From Bacteroidota bacterium (GTDB lineage: Bacteria > Bacteroidota > Bacteroidia > Chitinophagales > Chitinophagaceae): DNA of 64,000 nt. The translations under genes and the position numbers were made by a program. The notes beneath the pieces are model-generated. The model did no database searches and was not told the origin of the DNA. It saw nothing but the letters and a program-made list of their open reading frames with translations. Positions within the stretch are counted from its first letter, which is position 1; each line of letters starts with the position of its first letter. The stretch is from the NCBI GenBank assembly GCA_023424015.1, contig JAFAEM010000050.1, positions 22,274-86,273 on the forward strand. The letters run 5' to 3'. Below are positions 9,157 to 17,396 of the stretch, piece after piece.

Positions 9157-9193
9157 TCTCTGAATGTTACATGTGGTTGCATTATCCTGCAGA

Positions 9194-9201
9194 CAAACCT
9201 A
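9194..9201 (-). promoter_or_regulatory. Candidate -7 promoter box for pbpC
   Basis: CAAACCTA on the plus strand is TAGGTTTG read towards pbpC. It is a perfect -7 box in the pbpC/A2M divergent spacer, with no clear -33 partner. Confidence 0.4.
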
Positions 9202-9330
9202 CTTAACAAAATATTACATGTCTGCATCCATGGATAATTTTAGGATAAAAAGATGATGATCCTGAGTTTCCGGTTCATCAAATTTCTTTATCTTCTCATT
9301 TCAAAGCGAACCATTTAACCAAACCTTAAT

Positions 9331-12300
9331 ATGCAATTCCGTTTTATCTTCTTGCTTGCAGGACTCGTTTTTACTATGTCCTGCAACAAAAACGCCGTCA
9401 GTCTTTCTTACACAAATGCAAAGGACGAAGTTCCGTTACTGGGAAACCTGGTATTCCGTTTTTCACAAAGCATGGTCAAAGATTCGATGCTGAATGTATG
9501 GGATTCCACTGAGTACATCAGTTTTGAACCCGCCATACCTGGCAGGTTCAGGTGGGAGAGCCCGGATCAACTCGTTTTTTCTCCTGCACAACCTCTTAAT
9601 CCCGCTACAGACTACAAAGCCAGGGTTAAGAATTCGGTGCTTCGATTCAGCAAATTTGACGATATAAAAGACGGGGACAAGATCAGTTTCCATACACCCG
9701 GGCTCACTCTGGATAACTCACAGATTACCTGGGTGGGTGAAAGCAGTACCTCAGCGGTACCGCAACTTGACCTCCTTTTTAATTACCGTGTCAATCCCGA
9801 AAGCCTGAAAGAAAGGATGACGATCGAAGTCGAAGGCAAAAAAGCAGAATATGCGATCATTACAGCATCTCCGGAAAACAGGATTGCCGTGAGGATCAAC
9901 GGTCTTAAAAATGAAGACAAAGACCTTGATGCACGGGTGACCATTGATAAAGGATTGAAACCTGAAGCAGGTAATAATGCTTTGGCTGAACCGATTAAAG
10001 CATCTTTGATCGTTCCTTCACCCTATGTACTTAGCATCCTCGAAATGGAAGCACAGCACGACGGGACGGAAGGAACAGTACGGGTGGTTACCAGTCAGCA
10101 GTTGTCAAGTGAGAATATAAAACCTTTACTTCAACTGGATCCAAACCTCGGCTTTTCCGTAGAGCAGAATGAAAACGGGTTCACTTTACGCAGTGATAAG
10201 TTTGATGTAAGCAAAACTTATGCGTTGACGATTTATAAGGGCCTGCGTGGTAAAATTGGAGGCGTGCTAAAAGAAGATTATTCAGGAAGTGTGGCTTTCG
10301 GTGAGTTGGAAGCTAATATCAGGTTTGCAAACAGCAAAGCAGTTTATCTTTCCAAAAATGGCGGCAAGAATATAGAAGTGCAGATCACTAATGTGCCAAA
10401 AGTGAAACTGGTGATCTCCAAGATCTATGAAAACAATCTCCTTCTTTCACAACGCTATGGTTACTATCCAAAGGAGACCTCCAGCCGATATGCAAGTTAT
10501 GATGGTGGCTATGATGATGGCTATTATGACGATGGTTATACCGATGTGATGCTGGGTGATGTGGTTTATGAAAAGGAACTCGACACCAGGACGCTTCCTA
10601 AAAGCGGGGCTGGCAGGTTGCTCAACTTATCACAGTTTGAAGACCGGCTTCCCGATTTCAAAGGTGTATATCATATTGTGATCCGTTCGATGGATAGTTA
10701 TTGGGTAAGGGACAGCCGTTTTGTGTCTCTATCGGATCTGGGATTGATAGTACGGGAAGGACAGGATAAGATCTTTGTCTTCTCCAATTCTATTAAAACG
10801 GCCATGCCGGTAAATGGTGTGAACGTATCAGTGTATGCGGCCAATAACCAATTGATTGGAACAGGTGCTACTGATGGGAATGGCGTTGCGGAGATCAACT
10901 GGTCCAGTAAAGATTTTGCCGGTTTCAAACCGGCCATGGTGATTGCAAAAACCGCTGACGATTTCAATTTCCTGCCCTTCAATAATACTCGTGTCAATAC
11001 ATCAAGATTCGAAGTGGGAGGTAAAAGAGGAAATTCTTCTGGACTCGACGCATTTATCTATGGTGAAAGAGATATCTACAGGCCGGGTGAGAAAGTGAAT
11101 TTTTCTGTAATCATCCGCGACAGGCAATGGAAGGCGCCAGGTGATATACCTCTCAAGATAAAATTCCTGATGCCGAATGGTAAAGAGCTTAAATCATTCC
11201 GCAAAACACTAAATGAACAAGGTTCTATCGAGGGAAGTATTGATATCGGAACGGCTGCCATCACCGGCAGCTACAACCTGGAAGTGTATACGTCAAATGA
11301 TGTGTTACTTTCTGCTAAAAGTTTTTCAATAGAGGAATTTGTACCTGATCGTATCCGGGTTTCTACCAAACTGGATAAAACCTCATTAAAACCGGGTGAG
11401 TCTTCGGTATTGTCTTTGAATGCCATGAACTTCTTTGGGCCGCCTGCTGCCAACCGTAACTATGAGATGGAAATACAGGTGAGGCAAAAAAACTTTTCGC
11501 CTGCCAAATTCGAGAACTTTGATTTTTCGCTGGCAAACCAGAATAGTTTTTTTGATAAGCAGGTAAAAGAAGGGAAGACTGATGCGGAAGGTAATGCAAC
11601 GGAAAAATACCAGGTGCCAGCCACATACTCCAATATGGGCTTGCTGCAGACGAATTTTTATACCACGGTGTTTGATGAAACCGGCCGGCCGGTAAGCAGG
11701 CTGAGTACAGCAGATATCTATACGCAGGATGTGTTCTTTGGTATTCGTCATGACTGGTTTTATTATTATCCGCTCAATCAACCCGTTAAATTCCAGTTGG
11801 CGGCTGTGAGCAGGGAAGGAAATGGGACCAACGCATCAGCACGGGTAGAGGTGGTAAAGCATGAATACAAAACCGTGCTTGCAAGAAGCGGCAGTTATTT
11901 CCGCTATGAATCCCAGAAGCAGGACAAAGTGATGACGGAGAATAAGATCAGTGTCGGGGCCAGTACCGAGTATAGTTACATTCCACGTTCACCTGGTGAT
12001 TACGAGTTGAGAGTTTATCTGCCGGGTGCAAACAACTATGTCAGCCGTAGTTTTTATAGTTATGGATCATGGGGTGGTGACAATAATTCCTTTGAAGTAA
12101 GTAATGAAGGAAATATCGAGATCGAGCTGGATAAAAAGTCTTACCTCAGCGGCGAGACGGTAAAAGCTTTGTTTAAAGCACCATTTGACGGCCGTATGCT
12201 GGTGACCCTGGAGACAGATCGTGTCGTTTCACATCAATACGTTGAAGTCAATAGTCGTAATGCTAGTCTTGACTTGAAATTATCAGGCGACCATATACCT

Positions 12301-14730
12301 AATGTGTATATCACCGCCACGCTGATAAAACCACATGAGGTAACAGATATTCCTCTTACGGTGGCGCATGGTTTCCAGAATGTAAAAGTGGAAGAAAAGA
12401 GCCGTAAGATCGCGGTGGAGATCGAGGCGCAAAAAAATGCCCGTTCAAAAACCAGGCAAAAGATAAGGGTAAAAGCGGCGCCTGGTAGTTTTGTTACCCT
12501 CTCTGCCGTGGATAACGGTGTGTTGCAGATCAGCAATTTTAAAACACCGGATCCTTATGAATACTTCTATCAGAAAAGGGCGTTGCAGGTGAGTTCGTAT
12601 GATCTGTACCCGCTATTGTTTGCTGAGCTTAGAGCCAAACTGAGCAGCACCGGGGGTGACGCAGAGCTCAGTATGGAAAAACGCGTAAATCCTATGCCGG
12701 CTAAAAGAATTAAAGTAATAAGTTATTGGAGCGGGATAAAAAAAGCGAATGGCAACGGATTAGCGGAATTTGAAGTGGATATTCCACCGTTTAGTGGTGA
12801 AGTTCGCCTGATGGCGATTTCTTATAAGGATCAACATTTCGGTGCAGCTGAAAATACCATGACGATTGCTGATCCAGTCGTAATTAGTACAGCCCTGCCC
12901 AGGTTCCTTAGTCCTGGCGATACAGCATTTGTACCGGTTACGCTGAGTAATACAACTGGGAAAAGCGCATCACTCACCGCGAAAATAGAAGCGTCGGGTC
13001 CATTACAAATCATAGGTGGCAGCAGCCAGTCAGTTGCCGTCAATGCAAACAGTGAGGGCCGTGCAGGGTTTAGTGTAGCTGCCAGTTCTGCCCTGGGAGT
13101 AGGTAATATTAAAATATCTGTGGATGGTATGGGTGAGAAATTCATCGATGAAACACAAATTTCGGTGCGTCCGCCATCAACATTGCAGAAAATATCCGGC
13201 AGCGGTTCAATAGGCGGTGGAAGTACTGGGAAGATCAATATCGGTTTGAGTGATTTTATTGAAGGAAGTACGGATTATAACCTTGTCGTCAGTCGGTCGC
13301 CGGTAGTAGAGCTTGGTGATCACCTGCGTTACCTGGTGCAATATCCCTATGGCTGTTCGGAACAAACTATTTCAGCTGCTTTCCCGCAATTGTACTACGG
13401 AGATATTGCTGATCTGATGCAATTGAATACGCAGAATAAACTAAATGCCAACAGTAACATACTGGAAGCCATTCGAAAAATAAAAATGCGGCAGTTGTAT
13501 AACGGCGCGGTTGTGATGTGGGATGGGGAGAGTCGCGAGGACTGGTGGACTACGGCCTATGCTGCGCATTTCCTGCTGGAAGCCAAAAAAGCCGGCTTTG
13601 ATGTGGATAATAGCCTGCTGCAAACGATGCTTAGTTACCTGAGCAACCGGTTGAAGAAAAAGGAAACGATCACTTATTACTACAACAGGAACCAGAATAA
13701 AAAGATTGCGCCGAAGGAAGTGACTTACAGTCTTTATGTTTTGGCGCTGGCAGGCCAGCCCAATGTTCCGGCCATGAACTATTACAAAGCGAAACCCGAG
13801 ATACTGGCCCTCGACAGCCGTTACTTACTTTCAGCTGCCTATGCCACTGCAGGTGATAAAAAATCATTTACCGCTTTACTGCCCGCGGCATTCACCGGGG
13901 AAGAATCTGTTGCGCAAACCGGGGGTAGTTATTATTCTGATGTACGCGATGAAGCGATTGCATTGAATGCTTTGCTTGAAGCCGATCCTGGCAATAGCCA
14001 GGTTCCCGTGATGGCAAAGCATGTTGCTGATAAACTAAAAGCCCGTCGCTGGTTAAGTACACAGGAACGCGCGTTTGCATTTCTTGCTCTTGGAAAAGTT
14101 TCACGTTCGGCCAACCAGTCTACTGCTACAGCGAATGTAAAAGTGAATGGTAAGGTGGTTGCAAAAGTTGAGGGCGGACAATGGCGAGGAGACAAAGCGG
14201 CTTTGAAAGGAACGGCGATAGAAATTGAAACAAAAGGGAGTGGCAGTCTCTATTATTTTTGGCAGGCTGAAGGTATCAGCAGCAGCGGCGCTTACCAGGA
14301 AGTTGATAATTATCTTAAAGTGAGAAAGCGTTTTTACAACAGGTTTGGACAAGCCGTTTCAGGAAACGAGTTTAAGCAGAATGAACTGATCATTGTTGGT
14401 ATCACATTGGACAGGGCTTTTTCCACTTCAATTGAAAACGTGGTTATCACCGATCTGTTGCCCGCTGGATTTGAAATTGAAAATCCCCGGACCAAAGATA
14501 TTCCGGGTATGGACTGGATCAAAGATGCTTCCACACCGACCTCATTGGATGTGCGTGACGACAGGATTCATTTTTTTGTCGACGCCTATAATAACCGTCA
14601 GACCTATTATTACGCAGTGCGTGCAGTTTCACCCGGACGCTATAAAATGGGACCTGTTAGTGCGGACGCGATGTATAACGGAGAGTATCATTCATATCAC
14701 GGGGCAGGCGTGATAAATATTGTTCAATAA
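9331..14730 (+). CDS. Bacterial alpha-2-macroglobulin family lipoprotein
   Basis: 1799 residues, in the range of large bacterial A2Ms. The signal peptide ends in a lipobox (FTMSC, Cys18), so the mature protein should be membrane-anchored in the periplasm. Repeated MG-type beta-sandwich domains follow, including the MG2-like run FIYGERDIYRPGEKVNF and the A2M-type block KRIKVISYWSGIKKANGNG. The thioester motif YGCSEQT is intact (Cys1342 to Gln1345), inside an alpha-helical TED-like domain (about 1300-1570). The thioester lets such proteins trap proteases covalently after bait cleavage. It is divergent from pbpC, matching the known partnership. An Asp/Gly/Tyr-rich insertion (residues 391-405) is unusual. 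The family call is firm; protease-trapping activity is inferred. Confidence 0.95.
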   Translation: MQFRFIFLLAGLVFTMSCNKNAVSLSYTNAKDEVPLLGNLVFRFSQSMVKDSMLNVWDSTEYISFEPAIPGRFRWESPDQLVFSPAQPLNPATDYKARVKNSVLRFSKFDDIKDGDKISFHTPGLTLDNSQITWVGESSTSAVPQLDLLFNYRVNPESLKERMTIEVEGKKAEYAIITASPENRIAVRINGLKNEDKDLDARVTIDKGLKPEAGNNALAEPIKASLIVPSPYVLSILEMEAQHDGTEGTVRVVTSQQLSSENIKPLLQLDPNLGFSVEQNENGFTLRSDKFDVSKTYALTIYKGLRGKIGGVLKEDYSGSVAFGELEANIRFANSKAVYLSKNGGKNIEVQITNVPKVKLVISKIYENNLLLSQRYGYYPKETSSRYASYDGGYDDGYYDDGYTDVMLGDVVYEKELDTRTLPKSGAGRLLNLSQFEDRLPDFKGVYHIVIRSMDSYWVRDSRFVSLSDLGLIVREGQDKIFVFSNSIKTAMPVNGVNVSVYAANNQLIGTGATDGNGVAEINWSSKDFAGFKPAMVIAKTADDFNFLPFNNTRVNTSRFEVGGKRGNSSGLDAFIYGERDIYRPGEKVNFSVIIRDRQWKAPGDIPLKIKFLMPNGKELKSFRKTLNEQGSIEGSIDIGTAAITGSYNLEVYTSNDVLLSAKSFSIEEFVPDRIRVSTKLDKTSLKPGESSVLSLNAMNFFGPPAANRNYEMEIQVRQKNFSPAKFENFDFSLANQNSFFDKQVKEGKTDAEGNATEKYQVPATYSNMGLLQTNFYTTVFDETGRPVSRLSTADIYTQDVFFGIRHDWFYYYPLNQPVKFQLAAVSREGNGTNASARVEVVKHEYKTVLARSGSYFRYESQKQDKVMTENKISVGASTEYSYIPRSPGDYELRVYLPGANNYVSRSFYSYGSWGGDNNSFEVSNEGNIEIELDKKSYLSGETVKALFKAPFDGRMLVTLETDRVVSHQYVEVNSRNASLDLKLSGDHIPNVYITATLIKPHEVTDIPLTVAHGFQNVKVEEKSRKIAVEIEAQKNARSKTRQKIRVKAAPGSFVTLSAVDNGVLQISNFKTPDPYEYFYQKRALQVSSYDLYPLLFAELRAKLSSTGGDAELSMEKRVNPMPAKRIKVISYWSGIKKANGNGLAEFEVDIPPFSGEVRLMAISYKDQHFGAAENTMTIADPVVISTALPRFLSPGDTAFVPVTLSNTTGKSASLTAKIEASGPLQIIGGSSQSVAVNANSEGRAGFSVAASSALGVGNIKISVDGMGEKFIDETQISVRPPSTLQKISGSGSIGGGSTGKINIGLSDFIEGSTDYNLVVSRSPVVELGDHLRYLVQYPYGCSEQTISAAFPQLYYGDIADLMQLNTQNKLNANSNILEAIRKIKMRQLYNGAVVMWDGESREDWWTTAYAAHFLLEAKKAGFDVDNSLLQTMLSYLSNRLKKKETITYYYNRNQNKKIAPKEVTYSLYVLALAGQPNVPAMNYYKAKPEILALDSRYLLSAAYATAGDKKSFTALLPAAFTGEESVAQTGGSYYSDVRDEAIALNALLEADPGNSQVPVMAKHVADKLKARRWLSTQERAFAFLALGKVSRSANQSTATANVKVNGKVVAKVEGGQWRGDKAALKGTAIEIETKGSGSLYYFWQAEGISSSGAYQEVDNYLKVRKRFYNRFGQAVSGNEFKQNELIIVGITLDRAFSTSIENVVITDLLPAGFEIENPRTKDIPGMDWIKDASTPTSLDVRDDRIHFFVDAYNNRQTYYYAVRAVSPGRYKMGPVSADAMYNGEYHSYHGAGVINIVQ

Positions 14731-14743
14731 TTAGTATCGTAAA

Positions 14744-14778
14744 TAGGATTGGGAGATAAGATTCACTCCCAATTCCTA
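14744..14778. terminator. Possible shared hairpin between convergent genes
   Basis: TAGGATTGGGAG (14744-14755) and CTCCCAATTCCTA (14766-14778) can form a long stem with one bulge, between the A2M gene and the convergent gene at 14776. There is no T-tract on either strand, so it may be a weak bidirectional terminator or simply a stabilising 3' hairpin. Confidence 0.35.
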
Positions 14779-15174
14779 TTCATCATCGTTCACACGCTCC
14801 GTGCCTTCAAAAGCATTGGCTGAGCCGTCGGAATCCTGTTCGTCTTTCTCTTTTTTCAAAGCCTTCGTTTTTGCGGGAGGGTTGTTCTCTTTTTCGCCAT
14901 CTTTCGTATGGAGCGCTGCAACTTTTTTTTCTTCGCTGCTTTCAGGAGAAATTATTTTTTCTTTAGACGGTGCATGTGGGTAGCCTGAGAAATCCTGGTC
15001 GATACGCTGATCTGAACTTGACTGAACGTTTTCTTCTCTCATCACTTCTTTTTTCTTGGCCTCTTTCTGAAGCAGGTATTTACGAAGTCTTTTGTTTTGC
15101 ATAAGTTTCTTTTGCATATCAGGATATAATTGTATGCCAAACAGGTGGTTTTTAACCGTTGTGGTTGGATTCAT
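14776..15174 (-). CDS. Small hydrophilic, probably disordered protein of unknown function
   Basis: 132 residues, extremely rich in Lys, Glu, Asp and Ser, with no signal peptide or membrane segment. The N-terminal 45 residues are basic and could form an amphipathic helix (MQKKLMQNKRLRKYLLQKE). The rest looks unstructured and ends in an acidic tail with the pieces DSDGSANAFEGTE and RVNDDE, giving a charge-polarised molecule. I recall similar acidic-tailed small proteins in Chitinophagaceae but no named domain. The gene is convergent with the A2M gene; its stop codon lies inside the shared hairpin. Codon use looks like its neighbours, which supports a real gene. Confidence 0.6.
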   Translation of the reverse strand: MNPTTTVKNHLFGIQLYPDMQKKLMQNKRLRKYLLQKEAKKKEVMREENVQSSSDQRIDQDFSGYPHAPSKEKIISPESSEEKKVAALHTKDGEKENNPPAKTKALKKEKDEQDSDGSANAFEGTERVNDDE

Positions 15175-15451
15175 GGTAAATACCTGAAATAAGTGTCGCT
15201 AAGCGCAAATGGATTTCAGTCATTGGAGAGCTTTTCCAGGTTGCATTGAATGTATACGTGTAAAAAAATCCCCATGCTGATTACATGTGAATGAATAGGA
15301 AAGCCGGATCTTAGGTTCCGGCCAGCAAGAACTGAAAAGGGTTCCGTCTACCTTCCGGCGCCATAGTTCCCTTCTCTCGATAATAATGTTTTGCGAATTA
15401 TAGGCTTAGAACAGAAAACTTCAAGAATCAGAATGTCTTTATTTTGCTTTT

Positions 15452-15901
15452 GTGTATAGCAGACAACAATCATCCCAGGTGCGTAGGAATTTCTGGACGA
15501 GTTTTGGGCAATACATGCGGCCCCTACCTGGCGCGGACGGTATGGCGGTGAATTGGCTCAACTATAAGACCGGCATCAGGCAACTTTATTTTCGGATGGA
15601 CGCAGGTAAAAAGCAGGCAAGTGTTGCGATCGAAATGCGACATTCCGACATGGGCGAGCAGGATGAAATCTTCAAAAAGTTTGAAACATTAAAAAAAATG
15701 TTTCTTGAAATCGCTGGTACTGACTGGGATTGGGAATTGCATAGTATCGATGAAGATAGCAAACCCGTCAGTAGAATAATAACCAGGCTGCAAGGCGTGA
15801 ATATTTTTAATGAAGCCGACTGGCCTGCGATAATATCTTTCTTAAAGCCAAGGATGATCGCGCTCGACCAGTTTTGGCATCTTGCCAAAGATCATTTTTA
15901 A
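15452..15901 (+). CDS. DUF4268 domain-containing protein
   Basis: 149 residues, almost all one DUF4268 domain. Landmarks are YSRQQSSQVRRNFWTSFGQYM at the N-terminus, then VNWLNYKTG, YFRMDAGKKQASVAIEM, and the C-terminal SFLKPRMIALDQFW. In Bacteroidota this domain usually stands alone, as here. Elsewhere it is found on nuclease- or restriction-related proteins, but no catalytic motif is evident and the function is unknown. The start is GTG at 15452; a nearby ATG at 15433 is in another frame. A near-match to the -7 box (TTATTTTG, 15439-15446) sits five bases before the GTG, so the mRNA may be almost leaderless. Its stop overlaps the end of the convergent lipoprotein gene by four bases. Confidence 0.85.
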   Translation: MYSRQQSSQVRRNFWTSFGQYMRPLPGADGMAVNWLNYKTGIRQLYFRMDAGKKQASVAIEMRHSDMGEQDEIFKKFETLKKMFLEIAGTDWDWELHSIDEDSKPVSRIITRLQGVNIFNEADWPAIISFLKPRMIALDQFWHLAKDHF

Positions 15902-16530
15902 TTACCCGCCCTTTCTATCGAAACAGGAGCATTGACCAGTGTATCAGTTTTCTTTGAGGCATTAAGTGGTTGACCAACGGCAATATCACAACGGTGCCCC
16001 GGCTGGCCATGAGCAGGGTTCAAGCCCTTCGCAAAAAGTGTATCAGGTTGCAGCGGCGAGGGTTTGGAAACTGTACTGGTAGTAGTTGTTGGTGTTGTGG
16101 TAGACGGTGTTGTTGGTTTTGAATTTAATGGTGCACCCACGGCAATATCACAACGGTGGCCTGGCTGACCGTGTGCAGGATTGATACCTGTAGCGGCTGG
16201 CTTGGTCGCAGCTGCAGGGGGTACAGAAACAGGTTGCGTTGCAGGGTTTGACGCAGTCAGTGCTGATGGGTTAACCGGAGATGACGCTGGTAAGGGTGCG
16301 CCGACGGCTATATCGCATCTATGACCAGGCTGACCGTGCGCCGGGTTGATTGCACCGGTAGCCGAGGCTGTACTTGTACCTGGAAGAACGGGATTTGCTG
16401 GCGTTGCGCCGTTACCTGTTGGCAGGCTAAATTGCGGGTTTGCAACAGTTGGCCGCGTTGCTGGTTTTTCCCGGCAGGAACTCATTGCTAACCCACAAAA
16501 AACGGCTGCGGCGCCTATCAAATACTTCAT
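15898..16530 (-). CDS. Lipoprotein with three near-identical NPAHGQPGHRCDIAVG motifs
   Basis: 210 residues. The lipobox is MSSC (Cys19). The mature protein is a chain of Pro/Thr/Ala/Ser-rich linkers separating three copies of NPAHGQPGHRCDIAVG followed by A/Q-P-L (repeat blocks at residues 61-80, 116-135 and 170-189; DNA about 16291-16350, 16126-16185 and 15964-16023). Linkers differ in length and composition while the motifs are almost invariant, so the motif is what selection holds. Each copy carries two His, one Cys and one Asp and could bind a metal or form disulfides; this is inference. I recall the motif as recurrent in Bacteroidota proteins without assigned function. The protein should sit on the outer or inner membrane facing the periplasm. 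Confidence 0.8.
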   Translation of the reverse strand: MKYLIGAAAVFCGLAMSSCREKPATRPTVANPQFSLPTGNGATPANPVLPGTSTASATGAINPAHGQPGHRCDIAVGAPLPASSPVNPSALTASNPATQPVSVPPAAATKPAATGINPAHGQPGHRCDIAVGAPLNSKPTTPSTTTPTTTTSTVSKPSPLQPDTLFAKGLNPAHGQPGHRCDIAVGQPLNASKKTDTLVNAPVSIERAGN

Positions 16531-16684
16531 AGAGGCTTGTTTGAGCCGATCAAATTACACAACTAAATCTGTAACTCAAAATAGGGCATCGGTCCCGGGG
16601 TATATTTTTTAAAAACAAAGCTTTACCCCGGTCTGATTCTAAACCGTGTAAATTTTTCAACATATAACTCCGAAAACGGAAAAT

Positions 16685-16822
16685 TTAGCAATAGCCCAAT
16701 AGCCAGTAAAGCAGCGCAAACACAGCAATAAATCCAAGGCAGCCGCCTCCCCATTTGTAGGCGCCCCATCCGGCGAGTAATGTTCGTAGCCAATTTTGCA
16801 TATCAAAGCGTTTAGCTACCAT
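16685..16822 (-). CDS. Small membrane protein with WGGGCLG motif (45 aa)
   Basis: The frame opens with ATG at 16822 and ends TAA at 16685. The 45-residue product has a basic N-terminus (MVAKRFDMQNWLRTLLAG), the motif YKWGGGCLG, then a single hydrophobic helix (FIAVFALLYWLLGYC). The organisation and the GGGCLG-helix-LLG ending resemble short conserved Bacteroidota membrane proteins that I cannot name. It is below the size limit of many gene callers. A rho-independent terminator lies immediately upstream on the same strand, so it probably has its own promoter or results from read-through. No function is proposed. Confidence 0.6.
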   Translation of the reverse strand: MVAKRFDMQNWLRTLLAGWGAYKWGGGCLGFIAVFALLYWLLGYC

Positions 16823-16843
16823 GAGGTTAAAAAATTATGCCAT

Positions 16844-16869
16844 AAAAAAAACCCCTCCAGATGAAGGGG
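16844..16869 (-). terminator. Rho-independent terminator (minus strand)
   Basis: Read on the minus strand, CCCCTTCATCTGGAGGGG forms a GC-rich hairpin directly followed by eight Ts. The only frame before it on that strand is a 15-codon one at 16915-16962, so it ends a short transcript of unclear nature. Confidence 0.65.
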
Positions 16870-16914
16870 CTTTGAACGTTACTGTTATGAAAGAAAAACA
16901 CTTATTTTAAAAAC

Positions 16915-16962
16915 TTAATAGGAAAAGGCTAATGGTCCTGGTTTAGGTTGATAGTTTTTCAT
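16915..16962 (-). CDS. Possible 15-residue micro-ORF ahead of a terminator
   Basis: ATG at 16962 opens MKNYQPKPGPLAFSY and stops at 16915. About 45 bases later comes a strong terminator, so a transcript of roughly 120 bases could hold only this peptide. Upstream, TTTG (at about 16997) and TTTTTTG (at about 16976) are spaced roughly as in a Bacteroidota promoter, but the -7 box lacks its TA. No ribosome-binding site is evident. It could equally be a small RNA; evidence is thin. Confidence 0.2.
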   Translation of the reverse strand: MKNYQPKPGPLAFSY

Positions 16963-17396
16963 AAAAAAGAACGGATCAAAAAACAGGGTTGAGTGTCATA
17001 TTACAAAAAGTAGAAAGTTGATCGGCTGGAAACGAATCGCCAGTTTTTCAAAGGATTGGAAATGACTTTCTGGACGGTTTTGGACATTGGATAGGATTAA
17101 CGAAACATCCGCTGACCAACTTTCTGAAACAAAAATATATTCACACTGCTATGTTAACAAGAGCATAAACGCTCTATTTAAATATGGCAGTATTTACGTT
17201 TTCCTTCGTAAATTATCTTCTTTGGATGTTCGTAAATCTTCTATTCACTACCGTAAATTGTACAGCTGCTGTTTACTGGTAGTTTCCACAAAAGCTAAAT
17301 CAAGTACTTCTACTATGGTATATGTTGCAGGAATTTTCCATCTTGCATCTGTAGAACAAATACCAAACCCTATACAGTTTACAAATACAATCATCC
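16963..17396. promoter_or_regulatory. Upstream region of the response regulator with repeated CGTAAAT elements
   Basis: No convincing gene lies here. The stretch contains ATTTACG (17192-17198) facing CGTAAAT (17207-17213) as a 7-bp inverted repeat with an 8-base spacer. Two more CGTAAAT copies follow at 17231 and 17252. The copies are about two helical turns apart. This looks like an array of protein-binding sites upstream of the regulator at 17397, possibly its own; that is inference. Confidence 0.4.
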
